Below the pieces are notes generated by a model that was given only the letters and a program-made list of their open reading frames with translations, was not told the DNA's origin and did not search any database. DNA of 64,000 bases from Ruania zhangjianzhongii. GTDB taxonomy: Bacteria > Actinomycetota > Actinomycetes > Actinomycetales > Beutenbergiaceae. The translations under genes and the position numbers were made by a program. Positions 55,838 through 64,000 of the stretch are shown here, one piece after another; within the stretch, counting starts at the first letter, position 1; the number at the start of each line of letters is the position of its first letter. The stretch lies in contig NZ_CP042828.1 of NCBI RefSeq assembly GCF_008000995.1, positions 2,196,882 to 2,260,881 of the forward strand, given 5' to 3'.

Positions 55838-57511
55838 GTGGCTCATCTCGACGTTGCTGCAGTGACGTACTCCCTTCCCGATGGGCGGCCGTTGTTGGAC
55901 GGCGCATCCTTCCGAGCAGGGGAGGGGGAGCGGGTAGCGCTGATCGGTGCCAACGGTGCTGGAAAGAGCACGCTGGTGCGGATCATCACGAAAGAGCTCA
56001 CGGCCGATGCCGGCGCGGTCGCCCGCACCGGCACGCTGGGTGTGATGCGGCAGTTCCTCACCGGCGGCACGGTCCGTGAGCTGTTGCTCGCTGTGGCCCC
56101 GCCCGCGATCCGGGACGCGGCAGCGCGGCTCGCCCGGGCGGAGGCGGCGATGGAGGAGCGGGGCAGCACAGACTCGCAGATGGCGTTCGCTACTGCGGTG
56201 ACCGCATGGGGCGATGCCGGCGGCTATGACGTCGAGGTGCTCTGGGACAGCTGTACCGTGGCGGCACTCGGCCTGCCGTTCGAGCAGTGCCACGATCGCC
56301 CGGTGGCGACGCTTTCCGGTGGCGAGCAGAAGCGGCTCGCCCTGGAGGCTCTCTTCCAGGGCCCGGATGATCTGCTGCTGCTGGACGAGCCGGACAACTC
56401 CCTGGACGTGCCGGGCAAGCGCTGGTTGGAACAGCAGCTTCGGACCACCAGCAAGGGTGTGCTCTACATCAGCCACGACCGGGAGCTTCTTGCCCGGAGC
56501 GCCACGGCGATCGTCACTCTCGAGCTGGGCGCTGCCGGGAGCACCACCTGGACCCACACCGGGAGTTTCGAGACCTACCATCAAGCGCGAACGGAACGCT
56601 TTGCGCGGTTGGACGAGCTCCGCCGTCGATGGGATGACGAGCATGCGAAGCTGCGTGCCCTCGTGCAGATGTACAAGCAGAAGGCCGCCTACAACTCCGA
56701 TATGGCTTCCCGCTACCGCGCCGCCCAGACCCGGTTGGCCAGGTTCGAGCAGGAAGGTCCGCCCGAGGAACAGCCGCAGGAGCAGCAGCTGGCGATGCGG
56801 CTGCGTGGCGGGCGTACTGGCAAGCGGGCGCTGGTCTGTGCCGGGCTGGAGCTGACCGGCCTGATGCATCCGTTCGACCTGGAGGCCTGGTACGGCGACC
56901 GGATCGCGGTGCTCGGGTCCAACGGGTCCGGTAAGTCGCACTTCCTCCGGCTTCTTGCTGCCGGTGGCAGCGATCCCGATCTCGAGCACGCGCCGGTGAC
57001 GGACCTGCTGATTGACCCGGTTCCGCATACCGGTGCGGCGAGGCTGGGAGCCCGCGTGCGCCCGGGATGGTTCGCACAGAATCGCGGACGCCCTGACCTG
57101 CTGGGGCGGACGCTGCTGGAGATCCTGCACCGCGGCGACGAGCACCGGTCCGGGATGCCTCGCGAGGAAGCGTCTCGTGCCCTGGCACGCTACGAGCTGG
57201 CACGCGCGGCCGAGCAGACCTTCGATTCCCTCTCCGGGGGACAGCAGGCGAGATTCCAGATCCTCCTGCTCGAGCTCGGCGGCGCGACCATGCTGCTCCT
57301 GGACGAACCGACCGACAACCTGGACCTCGTCTCCGCCGAGGCGCTACAGCATGCGCTGAGCCGGTACGAGGGGACGGTGCTCGCCGTCACCCATGACCGT
57401 TGGTTCGCCCGGGACTTCGACCGGTTCCTGGTGTTCGGTGCCGACGGTGACGTGCGGGAGAGGACCGAACCGGTGTGGGACGAAGGCCGCGTCGCCCGAG
57501 GTAGCCGCTGA
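55838..57511 (+). CDS. ABC-F family ATP-binding protein
   Basis: 557 residues with two ABC domains and no membrane part. First: Walker A GANGAGKST, LSGGEQKRLALE, LLLLDEPDNSLD. Second: GSNGSGKSH, LSGGQQARFQIL, LLLLDEPTDNLD, VTHDRWF. Linker DDEHAKLRALVQMYKQKAAYN between. Members protect or regulate ribosomes (antibiotic resistance or translation factors). Which one cannot be told. GTG 55838. Confidence 0.93.
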   Translation: MAHLDVAAVTYSLPDGRPLLDGASFRAGEGERVALIGANGAGKSTLVRIITKELTADAGAVARTGTLGVMRQFLTGGTVRELLLAVAPPAIRDAAARLARAEAAMEERGSTDSQMAFATAVTAWGDAGGYDVEVLWDSCTVAALGLPFEQCHDRPVATLSGGEQKRLALEALFQGPDDLLLLDEPDNSLDVPGKRWLEQQLRTTSKGVLYISHDRELLARSATAIVTLELGAAGSTTWTHTGSFETYHQARTERFARLDELRRRWDDEHAKLRALVQMYKQKAAYNSDMASRYRAAQTRLARFEQEGPPEEQPQEQQLAMRLRGGRTGKRALVCAGLELTGLMHPFDLEAWYGDRIAVLGSNGSGKSHFLRLLAAGGSDPDLEHAPVTDLLIDPVPHTGAARLGARVRPGWFAQNRGRPDLLGRTLLEILHRGDEHRSGMPREEASRALARYELARAAEQTFDSLSGGQQARFQILLLELGGATMLLLDEPTDNLDLVSAEALQHALSRYEGTVLAVTHDRWFARDFDRFLVFGADGDVRERTEPVWDEGRVARGSR

Positions 57512-57576
57512 CCGGTGGAGGGCGTCCTCCGGGCGCCCCGAGGAGTCCCGTGCCCAGAAACGATCAGGGCCGCGGG

Positions 57577-58245
57577 TCAGCCGGTGCGGGCTGACGTCCG
57601 CTCCACACCGTCCAGGATGAGGTCGAGCCCCTCGGCGAACCAGTCCCGGTCACCGGCCGGTATCGGCTCGCCGATCAGGTGGCGCAGGCGGGGAAAGGCT
57701 TCGAGGTCGGCGCTGTGCAGGCGTTGCTGCCAGGTCCGGCCCGGATCGTCCGCGGCGTCGGCCTGCCGGGTACCCAGGACCACGCGTGCACTGCCCTGGA
57801 CGTAGTTGTTGATGGTCATCACGGCACGAGCGGCGGCATGGGGCGGCAGGTCCAGCTCCTCGAGCGAGGTGAGCGCCCACTCCATCGCGGCCAGCGAAGC
57901 GGTGCCGAACGGAGGGGTGACAGTGGCGGTCGCGGTGAGCATCCACGGGTGGGCGACGAACGCCGCCCAATCCTGTCGAGCGAGAGTGTGCATCGCCTCT
58001 CGCCAGCCGAGGCCGGACCGTTCGGGATAGGCATAGGACGCGCTGACCTGCTCGACCATCGACTCGATCAGTTCGTCCTTGTCGGCCACGTGCCGATACA
58101 ACGACATCACCCCAGCGCCGAGCTGCTCGGCCACCCGTTTCATGGTCATCGCGGCCAAACCTGCCTCGTCAGCGACTTCGACCGCTGCGGTGACGATCTT
58201 CTCGCGTGATAGCGGGCCCGACGGGCCGACTCGTGGGCTCACCAC
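57577..58245 (-). CDS. TetR-family regulator with TetR_C domain
   Basis: 222 residues. LSREKIVTAAVEVADEAGLAAMTMKRV (in pieces) with YRHVADKDELI is the HTH. C-terminal domain includes PPHAAARAVMTINNYVQGSA. GTG 58245 has AGGAGG at 5 nt; GTG 58251 is in frame but overlaps it. Divergent from an MFS gene, with two operators between. Confidence 0.9.
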   Translation of the reverse strand: MVSPRVGPSGPLSREKIVTAAVEVADEAGLAAMTMKRVAEQLGAGVMSLYRHVADKDELIESMVEQVSASYAYPERSGLGWREAMHTLARQDWAAFVAHPWMLTATATVTPPFGTASLAAMEWALTSLEELDLPPHAAARAVMTINNYVQGSARVVLGTRQADAADDPGRTWQQRLHSADLEAFPRLRHLIGEPIPAGDRDWFAEGLDLILDGVERTSARTG

Positions 58246-58276
58246 ACTCACCTCCTCGAGGTAAGTCTAGTGCGAT

Positions 58277-58291
58277 GCGTATGGGATACGC
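58277..58291. promoter_or_regulatory. TetR operator 1
   Basis: GCGTAT-GGG-ATACGC, perfect arms, in the gap between the TetR and MFS genes. Confidence 0.7.
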
Positions 58292-58300
58292 TACGCTGCA

Positions 58301-58317
58301 TGCGTACGACATACGCA
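58301..58317. promoter_or_regulatory. TetR operator 2
   Basis: TGCGTA-CGACA-TACGCA; 25 bp from operator 1 centre to centre, so the two bound dimers could sit on near-opposite or adjacent faces. Confidence 0.7.
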
Positions 58318-58337
58318 ACGAACGATGGAGGAGTGCT

Positions 58338-59894
58338 ATGCCCGCCTCACCCGTGAGCTCGCCCGGGGCGCGATCGCGATGGCTCGGCCTGGCAGTGCTC
58401 ACGCTGCCGGTGATCCTGACCTCGATGGACATCACGATCCTGCACATCGCGATCCCGACCATCACCCACGAGCTGACCCCGAGCCCGAGCCAGACGTTGT
58501 GGATCCTCGACGCCTACGGTTTCCTGTTGGCCGGGCTCCTGATCGTGATGGGCAACCTCGGCGACCGGATCGGCCGGCGCCGGCTCCTCCTCATCGGCGC
58601 CGCCCTGTTCGGAGCGGCCTCGACGCTGGCCGCGTTCGCGCCGGGCTCCGAGGTGCTGATCGCCGCGCGCGCCCTGATGGGGGTCGGCGGCGCCACCCTG
58701 ATGCCCTCGACCCTCTCGCTGATCCGGAACATGTTCACCGACCCGGGCGAGCGCACCCGTGCGATCGGCATCTGGACGGCCAGCCTGTCCGGCGGAATCG
58801 CTCTCGGTCCGATCCTCGGCGGACTGCTGCTCGAAGCCTTCTGGTGGGGATCGGTTTTCCTCATCAACGTGCCGGTCATCCTCCTCCTGCTGGTGCTCGC
58901 GGCGCGCCTCGTGCCCGAGTACCGGAGCCCGGCCTCGGCGCGCTTGGACGCACTCAGCGTGCTGCTGTCCTTCGCCGCGATCCTGCCGGTCGTCTGGGCG
59001 ATCAAGGCCGCCGCCGAGGACCTCGCCCTCACTCCGTCGGTGGCCATCGGACTGGCGATCGGCCTCCTCGCCGGCGCGGCGTTCCTGCTCCGACAGCGTC
59101 GACTCCGTGCGCCGCTGGTCGATGTCGGCCTGTTCGCCAACCCGCAGTTCAGCGGTGCGGTCCTGGGCGCGGGGCTCGCGATGTTCTCCCTCGTGGGTGT
59201 GATGCTCTACAGCGCCCAGTTCCTGCAGCTCGTCGAGGGCCTCTCACCGCTGATCGCAGCGGTGGCGATGTTGCCCGTGATGCTCGCCGTGGGCCTGATG
59301 GCGGTGCTGGCTTCCGTTCTTGTGCGCCGCTTCGGGTACCCGCTCGTCTTCGGCGCCGGCGCCGCCGTGGCGGCCGCGGGAATGCTCGCTTTCAGTCGCG
59401 TCCCGGTCGAGGACGGGCTGGTGCTGGCCATCGTCTCCTCGGCGTTCATCGGTGCAGGCATTGCGCCGATGATGACGTTGGCCACCGATGTCGTGGTCGG
59501 CTCGGCGCCACCGGACCGCTCAGGTGCCGCATCGGCGCTCTCGGAGACTGCCGCGGAGCTGGGCGCTGCGCTCGGCATCGCCGTGCTCGGCTCGATCGGC
59601 ACCGCCCGGTTCCGGTCCCAGGTGCTCGACGGGGTGCCGGAGGACGTCCCGACCGCGGCCACCGAGATCGTCAGCTCCAGCCTCGGCGCGGCCCTCAGCG
59701 TCGCGGAACAGCTCCCCGCCGACGGCGCGACTCACCTTGCCGATCTCGCTCGCCAGGCGTTCGTCGACGGTCTGGGTGCCGCGACCATCACCGGCGGCCT
59801 CATCTTGGTCGCGGCGGCGATCGTGTGCCCGTACCTGCTGCATCGAGGCAGTCGCGCCGCACAGGTTGCCGGCGGGTCCAGGGGGCCTCGTTGA
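58338..59894 (+). CDS. MFS drug exporter (DHA2 / 14-TM)
   Basis: 518 residues, about 14 helices. MFS signatures ILTSMDITILHIAIPTI and GNLGDRIGRRRLLL (motif A). Resembles SmvA/QacA-type quaternary-ammonium exporters (Asp in TSMDITI). ATG 58338 with GGAGGAG at 5 nt. Likely repressed by the divergent TetR through the twin operators. Confidence 0.92.
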   Translation: MPASPVSSPGARSRWLGLAVLTLPVILTSMDITILHIAIPTITHELTPSPSQTLWILDAYGFLLAGLLIVMGNLGDRIGRRRLLLIGAALFGAASTLAAFAPGSEVLIAARALMGVGGATLMPSTLSLIRNMFTDPGERTRAIGIWTASLSGGIALGPILGGLLLEAFWWGSVFLINVPVILLLLVLAARLVPEYRSPASARLDALSVLLSFAAILPVVWAIKAAAEDLALTPSVAIGLAIGLLAGAAFLLRQRRLRAPLVDVGLFANPQFSGAVLGAGLAMFSLVGVMLYSAQFLQLVEGLSPLIAAVAMLPVMLAVGLMAVLASVLVRRFGYPLVFGAGAAVAAAGMLAFSRVPVEDGLVLAIVSSAFIGAGIAPMMTLATDVVVGSAPPDRSGAASALSETAAELGAALGIAVLGSIGTARFRSQVLDGVPEDVPTAATEIVSSSLGAALSVAEQLPADGATHLADLARQAFVDGLGAATITGGLILVAAAIVCPYLLHRGSRAAQVAGGSRGPR

Positions 59895-59935
59895 CCGGGC
59901 CGGGGGCTTGTTCACCTCCACGCGCGCCGAGGATC

Positions 59936-60535
59936 TCAGGGCCGGGGTGCCGCAGAGAATCCGGTCCAGCGAAGCTCGGCAGGCAGGTGGCTCATCTCGT
60001 TCATCATGCTGATGCTCGGTGGTACCGCGGGGCGGTACTCGATCACGGTCAGCGCGGCGTTCGCGACCGGGAGGCCGAACCAGCGGGTCGGCGGGGCGGC
60101 GAGGGCGTCCCGGAGCAGCCAGGCGATCTGAAACGCGTGCGTGATGAGCACCTCCCGGACGTCGTCGTGCTCGGGAGCAGTGGCGAACCGCGCCGTGAGG
60201 CGCTGAGCGATCCGGTTCCCGGCTTCGGCCTCCTCGGCGTCATAGCCATCGAAGAACGGCACCCAGGCTGCGGGCGTCTCCTCGGGTGAGGGCACATAGG
60301 GAATGTGGTCGATGAGCTCCTCGGCCGCGGCCACCGGGGTACCGGTGGCCAGCTGTCCGGCGAGCTCGACCGCGCTGGCCTCGGCCCGAGGCAGCGGCGA
60401 GTGCCAGACGGCATCGATCGGCAGGTGCGCCAGGCGCCGGCCGAGCAGCTGTGCCTGCTGGTGTCCGGTCTCAGTGAGCTCGCCGAACGGATCGGCGCTG
60501 CCGTGTCGGGCGAGGTACAGATACCTGGTGGCCAT
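59936..60535 (-). CDS. Histidine phosphatase family protein
   Basis: 199 residues. RHG catalytic motif in YLARHGSADPFGELTETG, WHSPLPRAEASA and the second His in LITHAFQIAWLL. Substrate unknown. ATG 60535 with AGGAGAAC upstream. Same strand as, and downstream of, the PEP-utilizing gene, 25 nt apart. Confidence 0.9.
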   Translation of the reverse strand: MATRYLYLARHGSADPFGELTETGHQQAQLLGRRLAHLPIDAVWHSPLPRAEASAVELAGQLATGTPVAAAEELIDHIPYVPSPEETPAAWVPFFDGYDAEEAEAGNRIAQRLTARFATAPEHDDVREVLITHAFQIAWLLRDALAAPPTRWFGLPVANAALTVIEYRPAVPPSISMMNEMSHLPAELRWTGFSAAPRP

Positions 60536-60560
60536 AGCCTGGTTCTCCTAGTGTTGCGGG

Positions 60561-61733
60561 TCAGCTGGGCGTGACGGTCCCGCGGGTGCCGTCGATGGTG
60601 ATGATCTGGCCGTCGCGGATCGCTGTGGTGGCGTCCGGTACGCCGATCACCGCGGGGATCTGGTGCTCCCGGGCGACGATCGCGGCATGGGAGAGGGCGC
60701 CTCCGGTCTCGGTGACGATCCCGGTGGCGATCCGGAACGCGGGAGTCCACGACGGGTCGGTGTACCGGCAGACGAGGATGTCCCCGTGCTGGAGATGGCT
60801 GAGCTCGCTGGTGCTGCGCAGCACCCGGGCCGGAGCGGTCAGGCGCCCATGAGCTCCCGGGGTTCCGGTCAGCGTGGGTCCGCCGGCAGCTCGATCGTGG
60901 TGCGGCAGTGGGGGAGCGGGGGCGGTGATCGGGCGGGACTGGAGGATCCAGATCCGCCCACCGGCGATCGCCCACTCGATGTCCTGGGGGCCGCCGAGGA
61001 TCGTCGCAGCCTGTCGCCCGAGCGCCGCGAGCTTCCCGGCGCTCGCCTCGTCGATCGCTGGAACGTCCTGCCGGTGTGCCGGCACCTCGGAGACGGCGAG
61101 TCCGCCGCGGCCCGGGCGGCGGTCCACTCGGGTGGTCTTGTGCCCGAGGGCGGGTCGGGCGGTGCCATCCGGGCCGATCTGCCAGGTGTCGGGAGTGACC
61201 GTTCCGCCGACCACGGACGGACCGAGCCCCCAGGATGCTTCGATCCGGGTGGCGCCGCCGGTGGTCGCCGGGGTGAACATCACGCCGGAGGCGTCTGCGT
61301 CGACCAGCTGCTGGACGATCACGGCGATGTCCGGGTCCTCGGGCGCTTCGCCGGTCAGCTGGCGCCAGTACTCGGCCACCTGAGTCTCGCGGGCAGCTGC
61401 CCAGCACCGGCGGATCGCTGCGTCGACCTCGGCCGCGCCACGCACGGCGAGCACGCTCTCGTACTGTCCGGCAGCGGAGGCTTCGGCCGTGTCCTCGTGT
61501 GCGGCGGAGGAGCGGACTGCGACCTGCGGGTCGCCCAGCGCGGTCAGGGCCTCGGCCAGCTTGCTGCGCAGAGCGCCGGACAGCGCGCGTGCATCGACAG
61601 CGTGCGCTTCGTGGGCGGCGAACGGCACCACGAAGGCGCGGGGCACCGGCAACCCGGCGCGTAGCAGGGCGGCGAGTGCGCCGGCCTTGCCGCCGCAGGT
61701 CGCGGTGGTGGCGGACAGCAAGGGGGTGATCAT
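60561..61733 (-). CDS. Miniature PEP-utilizing phosphotransferase (PPDK_N + swivelling His domain)
   Basis: 390 residues. An ATP-grasp PEP/pyruvate-binding domain (about 1-270; GGKAGALAALLRAGLPVPRAF, VAVRSSAAHED, QQLVDADASGVMF, DIEWAIAGGRIWILQSRP) is followed by a swivelling domain with the phospho-His349 in TGGALSHAAIVAREH. The order ATP-grasp then His domain is that of rifampin phosphotransferase, but its substrate-binding insert (hundreds of residues) is absent, as is the PEP-synthase barrel. So the acceptor may be a small molecule bound at the domain interface, or a partner protein. ATG 61733 with GGAAGGA upstream. Confidence 0.88.
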   Translation of the reverse strand: MITPLLSATTATCGGKAGALAALLRAGLPVPRAFVVPFAAHEAHAVDARALSGALRSKLAEALTALGDPQVAVRSSAAHEDTAEASAAGQYESVLAVRGAAEVDAAIRRCWAAARETQVAEYWRQLTGEAPEDPDIAVIVQQLVDADASGVMFTPATTGGATRIEASWGLGPSVVGGTVTPDTWQIGPDGTARPALGHKTTRVDRRPGRGGLAVSEVPAHRQDVPAIDEASAGKLAALGRQAATILGGPQDIEWAIAGGRIWILQSRPITAPAPPLPHHDRAAGGPTLTGTPGAHGRLTAPARVLRSTSELSHLQHGDILVCRYTDPSWTPAFRIATGIVTETGGALSHAAIVAREHQIPAVIGVPDATTAIRDGQIITIDGTRGTVTPS

Positions 61734-61793
61734 CGATCCTTCCAGGAGCGGCGTTCGAGCCGAAGGTCTTCTCTGCGTATCAACGAAAGATTG

Positions 61794-61803
61794 ACAACGT
61801 TGT
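61794..61803. promoter_or_regulatory. Short palindrome ahead of the 61826 gene
   Basis: ACAACGTTGT is a perfect 10-bp palindrome, in the gap between the divergent PEP enzyme and 61826 genes. An ATCAA/TTGAT pair (61779, 61805) flanks it. Confidence 0.4.
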
Positions 61804-61825
61804 GTTGATTCTGCAGGCTGAGGCC

Positions 61826-62215
61826 ATGGAACGCAAGGAAGGGCCGGAACCCGCGGCTGCGGACAACGTCCAGGCCCGACGAGAGCAGGGTGCGCAGGAG
61901 CAGCTGCTCGCGCGGGGCGCCGACAGCCTGGCACCGCGGCCGTGGCGACCGGCTCCGGCACCGCCGACCGCTGTGGACCTCACCCAGTTCGCGCTCTGGC
62001 GCGCGAGCGATCTCACCGCAGCGGAGCTGCTCGCCGCCCTGGCTCTGCTCCCTGCCGCTCGGGCGGAGGTCGACGGCGTGGAGTCGGGTCTGTTGTTCAT
62101 CGCACGCGGCGCTGGGCTCACCTGGGCGCAGATCGCCGAGGCGACCGGATTCCGGTCACCGCAGGCCTGCCAGCAGTACTACACCCGGTTGGCTGCGAGG
62201 GCGGAGAGCCGGTGA
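61826..62215 (+). CDS. Small HTH-type protein, sensor unknown
   Basis: 129 residues. A Pro-rich N-terminus, then helices and GLTWAQIAEATGFRSPQACQQYYTRL at the C-terminus, which looks like a sigma-70 region 4/HTH. ATG 61826 with GAGG; GTG 61802 is in frame. It overlaps the next gene by 4 nt as GTGA. Divergent from the PEP enzyme. Could be a DNA-binding regulator of these genes. Confidence 0.7.
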   Translation: MERKEGPEPAAADNVQARREQGAQEQLLARGADSLAPRPWRPAPAPPTAVDLTQFALWRASDLTAAELLAALALLPAARAEVDGVESGLLFIARGAGLTWAQIAEATGFRSPQACQQYYTRLAARAESR

Positions 62216-62847
62216 GGCTCGACCCGCTGCCCACGTGGCGGCTCCTCCATGCGCTGCGCCTGCTCGGGTTCGCCGACGATGCCGGCATTGCCGCCAGGGT
62301 CGGCAGCGACCAGGCCGAGGTCGCCGAGGAGCTGCTCGATGCCCAGAGCCGCGGCTGGGTCCAACACACCGCGTTCGCGGATCTGGACGGCTGGTCGCTG
62401 ACTGACCGGGGTAAGGCCGAGAACGAACGCCTGCTCGCGGACCAACGGCAGGAGGCGGACCTCGGCGGAGAGGTGGACGCCGTCTACCGGGAGTTCCTGC
62501 CACTGAACGCCCGCCTCCTGCGCGCCTGCTCCGACTGGCAGCTCCGCCCTGCCGATGGCGACCCGCTGGCCGCGAACGACCACCGAGACCCTGCCTGGGA
62601 CGATCAGGTGCTGGCCGAGCTCACCGAGCTCAACGAGGAGCTCGCGCCGCTGGTTGGCCGCCTCGTCGCAGTGCTTGACCGGTTCGCTGGCTACGACGAC
62701 CGGTTCGCCAGCGCCCTGCGCCGCGCCCAGGCGGGGGAGCCCGGGTGGGTGGACAGTTCCACCCTCGACTCCTGTCACCGGGTCTGGTTCGAGCTGCACG
62801 AAGACCTCATCGCCACGCTCGGCATCGACCGCAGCGCAGAGCACTGA
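62212..62847 (+). CDS. MarR-like or transcriptional-regulator-like protein
   Basis: 211 residues. N-terminal winged-helix-like stretch (LLHALRLLGFADDAGIAARV; SRGWVQHTAFADLDGWSLTDRG, in pieces) and a helical C-terminal part (EVDAVYREFLPLNARLLRAC; LVGRLVAVLDRF). The GTG overlaps the upstream stop, so the pair is coupled. Regulator is inferred from the N-terminal pattern only. Confidence 0.7.
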   Translation: MRLDPLPTWRLLHALRLLGFADDAGIAARVGSDQAEVAEELLDAQSRGWVQHTAFADLDGWSLTDRGKAENERLLADQRQEADLGGEVDAVYREFLPLNARLLRACSDWQLRPADGDPLAANDHRDPAWDDQVLAELTELNEELAPLVGRLVAVLDRFAGYDDRFASALRRAQAGEPGWVDSSTLDSCHRVWFELHEDLIATLGIDRSAEH

Positions 62848-62872
62848 CCGGGCCGGCGTCAGCCTCGCCCAC

Positions 62873-63541
62873 TCAGCCCTCTCGCCGGCGCACCAACTCC
62901 GCGATCCAGGTGGGGGCGTAGGGGGAGGTGCAGCCGGGGGAGGTGGGGTAGTCCTTGAGCACCTCGAGGCGTTCCCCGATCGCCACCGCCCGCCCGCGCT
63001 CGCCAGGATGGTGGATACCGATGGTCGCCAGCGTTTCGTTCATCGACCACTGCAGCGGGTCCGGAGCGTCGGCCAGCTCGGTCTCCACCTGGTCGAGCAG
63101 GCCGGGCAGGTCCAGCCCGTCAGGCTTCTTCGCCACCCGGTCGCTGGTTAGGGCCCAGCCAGCGCTGGCCACCTGTGGATCGGGATCGGCCAGCCAGGTC
63201 AGGCGCAGGTCCTCCGCGTGCGGGTTCTTCTTCACCACGTAGTTGACCAACCAGGTGTGCACCTTCGGTGTGCGCGCCGCGCGCAGCATCTGGTCCAGGT
63301 CCTCTCGCCCGAACGCCTTGGGCCGGCAGATCAGCAGCGCCAGGAGCCGGGCGGCGCTGTCCCCGCTACGCCAGAGGCCGACGGCGAGCTCCTGGTTGGT
63401 CTTCAGTCGTTTCGCGACGGCGCGCAGCTTGGTGAGGTTCACTCCGTGGTCATCGCCGTGGCGCTCGTTCACTGCCCGGACCGCTGGATCCTCCAGTGCG
63501 GCCAGCTCCTTGAGCACGTCAGCCACGTTCGCGTCAGTCAT
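62873..63541 (-). CDS. AlkD-like DNA alkylation repair protein (HEAT-like)
   Basis: 222 residues. HEAT-like helix pairs (KRLKTNQELAVGLWRSGDSA; ALLICRPKAFGREDLDQML; GWALTSDRVAKK), as in AlkD glycosylases that excise N3/N7-alkylpurines. AlkD's key Trp and Asp residues could not be confirmed. ATG 63541. No operon partner. Confidence 0.75.
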   Translation of the reverse strand: MTDANVADVLKELAALEDPAVRAVNERHGDDHGVNLTKLRAVAKRLKTNQELAVGLWRSGDSAARLLALLICRPKAFGREDLDQMLRAARTPKVHTWLVNYVVKKNPHAEDLRLTWLADPDPQVASAGWALTSDRVAKKPDGLDLPGLLDQVETELADAPDPLQWSMNETLATIGIHHPGERGRAVAIGERLEVLKDYPTSPGCTSPYAPTWIAELVRRREG

Positions 63542-63698
63542 CGCGCCACCTCCGTCGAGGCGAGCCTAGAACACCTCGGGGCCGGACGGGCCCGATGTCA
63601 CACTCTGCGCCCCCGGCCCGACACCTCTGATGACGCGCACCCGCGTCAAGCTGCCGGGCGCCGGAACGCCGGGTCCGGGAAACGAGAAGGGAAACTCC

Positions 63699-64000
63699 AT
63701 GCCCCGCATCGAGATGAGCCGCACCAACAAGCTCGGCTACGCCGCTGTCATCGGGATGGAGGGGTACGCACGGCGGTCCGTCGACCCCCTCCTGTATGAC
63801 CTGGTGAAGCTGCGTGCCTCGATCCTGAACGGCTGCGCGTACTGCGTGGACATGCACTCCACCGACGGCCAGAAGCGCGGCATCCCGACCCGCAAGCTGT
63901 TCGCTGTGGCCGCCTGGCAGCACGCCCCGAACATGTTCGACGCCCGGGAGCGTGCCGTGCTGGCCCTGACCGACGCCGTCACCCAGCTCGGACCGGACAC
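63699..64000 (+). CDS. Carboxymuconolactone decarboxylase/AhpD-family protein (cut by the right edge)
   Basis: The frame opens at ATG 63699 with AGAAGGGAAAC upstream and is open to the edge (about 100 residues visible). NGCAYCVDMHS has the redox CxxC and His of the AhpD peroxidase fold. Sequence IEMSRTNKLGYAAVIGMEG precedes it. Most such proteins are alkylhydroperoxidases that serve peroxiredoxins. Only the first two thirds can be seen. Confidence 0.85.
   Translation, partial: MPRIEMSRTNKLGYAAVIGMEGYARRSVDPLLYDLVKLRASILNGCAYCVDMHSTDGQKRGIPTRKLFAVAAWQHAPNMFDARERAVLALTDAVTQLGPD

Noticed and set aside
58325..60289. Plus-strand Arg/Pro-rich frame across the MFS gene and beyond
   Set aside because: Out-of-frame translation of the MFS gene running into an antisense region; not protein-like.

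Overview
This is high-GC actinobacterial chromosome. The gene content (an FasR-type regulator next to fabD-fabH-acpP-fabF, homodimeric aceE, DUF3145 and DUF3052 proteins, fused isobutyryl-CoA mutase, a PPOX-class F420-type oxidoreductase, many GTG starts and apparently leaderless promoters) points to the Actinomycetia, probably the order Micrococcales (Ruaniaceae, Beutenbergiaceae or Bogoriellaceae-like). That placement is inference; there is no rRNA gene or other firm marker in the window.

Layout. 1-7.2 kb is core: an alpha-glucosidase running off the left edge, dgt, dnaG, a Pro/Gly-rich membrane protein, and tRNA-Ile2(CAU) and tRNA-Asn. 7.2-18.97 kb reads as a degenerate genomic island inserted at the 3' end of tRNA-Asn. 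It has a broken tyrosine integrase beside the tRNA, a second dead integrase near 13.6 kb, and a decayed copy of the tRNA 3' end (candidate attR) at 18947-18971. The cargo is two uptake/catabolic units: a GntR regulator with an SsuABC-like ABC importer, divergent from a cytoplasmic formylglycine sulfatase; and an IclR regulator, an HD-domain metalloprotein and a complete DctPQM TRAP transporter. 19-30 kb returns to core-like genes: a Tat-exported PGRP amidase, IcmF, a GH51 arabinofuranosidase behind a perfect LacI-type operator, a second Pro-rich membrane protein, peptide deformylase and DUF3145.

30-39 kb is the type II fatty-acid synthase operon (fabD, fabH, acpP, fabF, all on the minus strand) with its PucR-like regulator fasR, followed by aceE. 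fabF and the gene beside fasR each carry one single-base frameshift in a GC-rich run. 39-46.5 kb holds small redox, lipid and regulator genes (peroxiredoxin, GDPD, F420-type oxidoreductase with TetR, SDR, nitronate monooxygenase, S4 protein, MFS exporter with an Rrf2 regulator and paired operators). A tRNA-Val and an IS110 element lie at 46.6-48.1 kb; the upstream non-coding end of the IS is a bridge-RNA candidate.

48.2-64 kb is accessory and stress-oriented: a DrrAB-like exporter divergent from a WYL regulator that overlaps an AlkZ-like glycosylase gene, AraC/DUF2000, an FAD oxidase, an ABC-F protein, a TetR/MFS pair with twin operators, a histidine phosphatase, a miniature PEP-utilizing phosphotransferase, two small overlapping genes, an AlkD-like repair protein, and an AhpD/CMD-family protein cut by the right edge. 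Regulation is unusually readable: palindromes sit in at least eight regulator-linked intergenic gaps.
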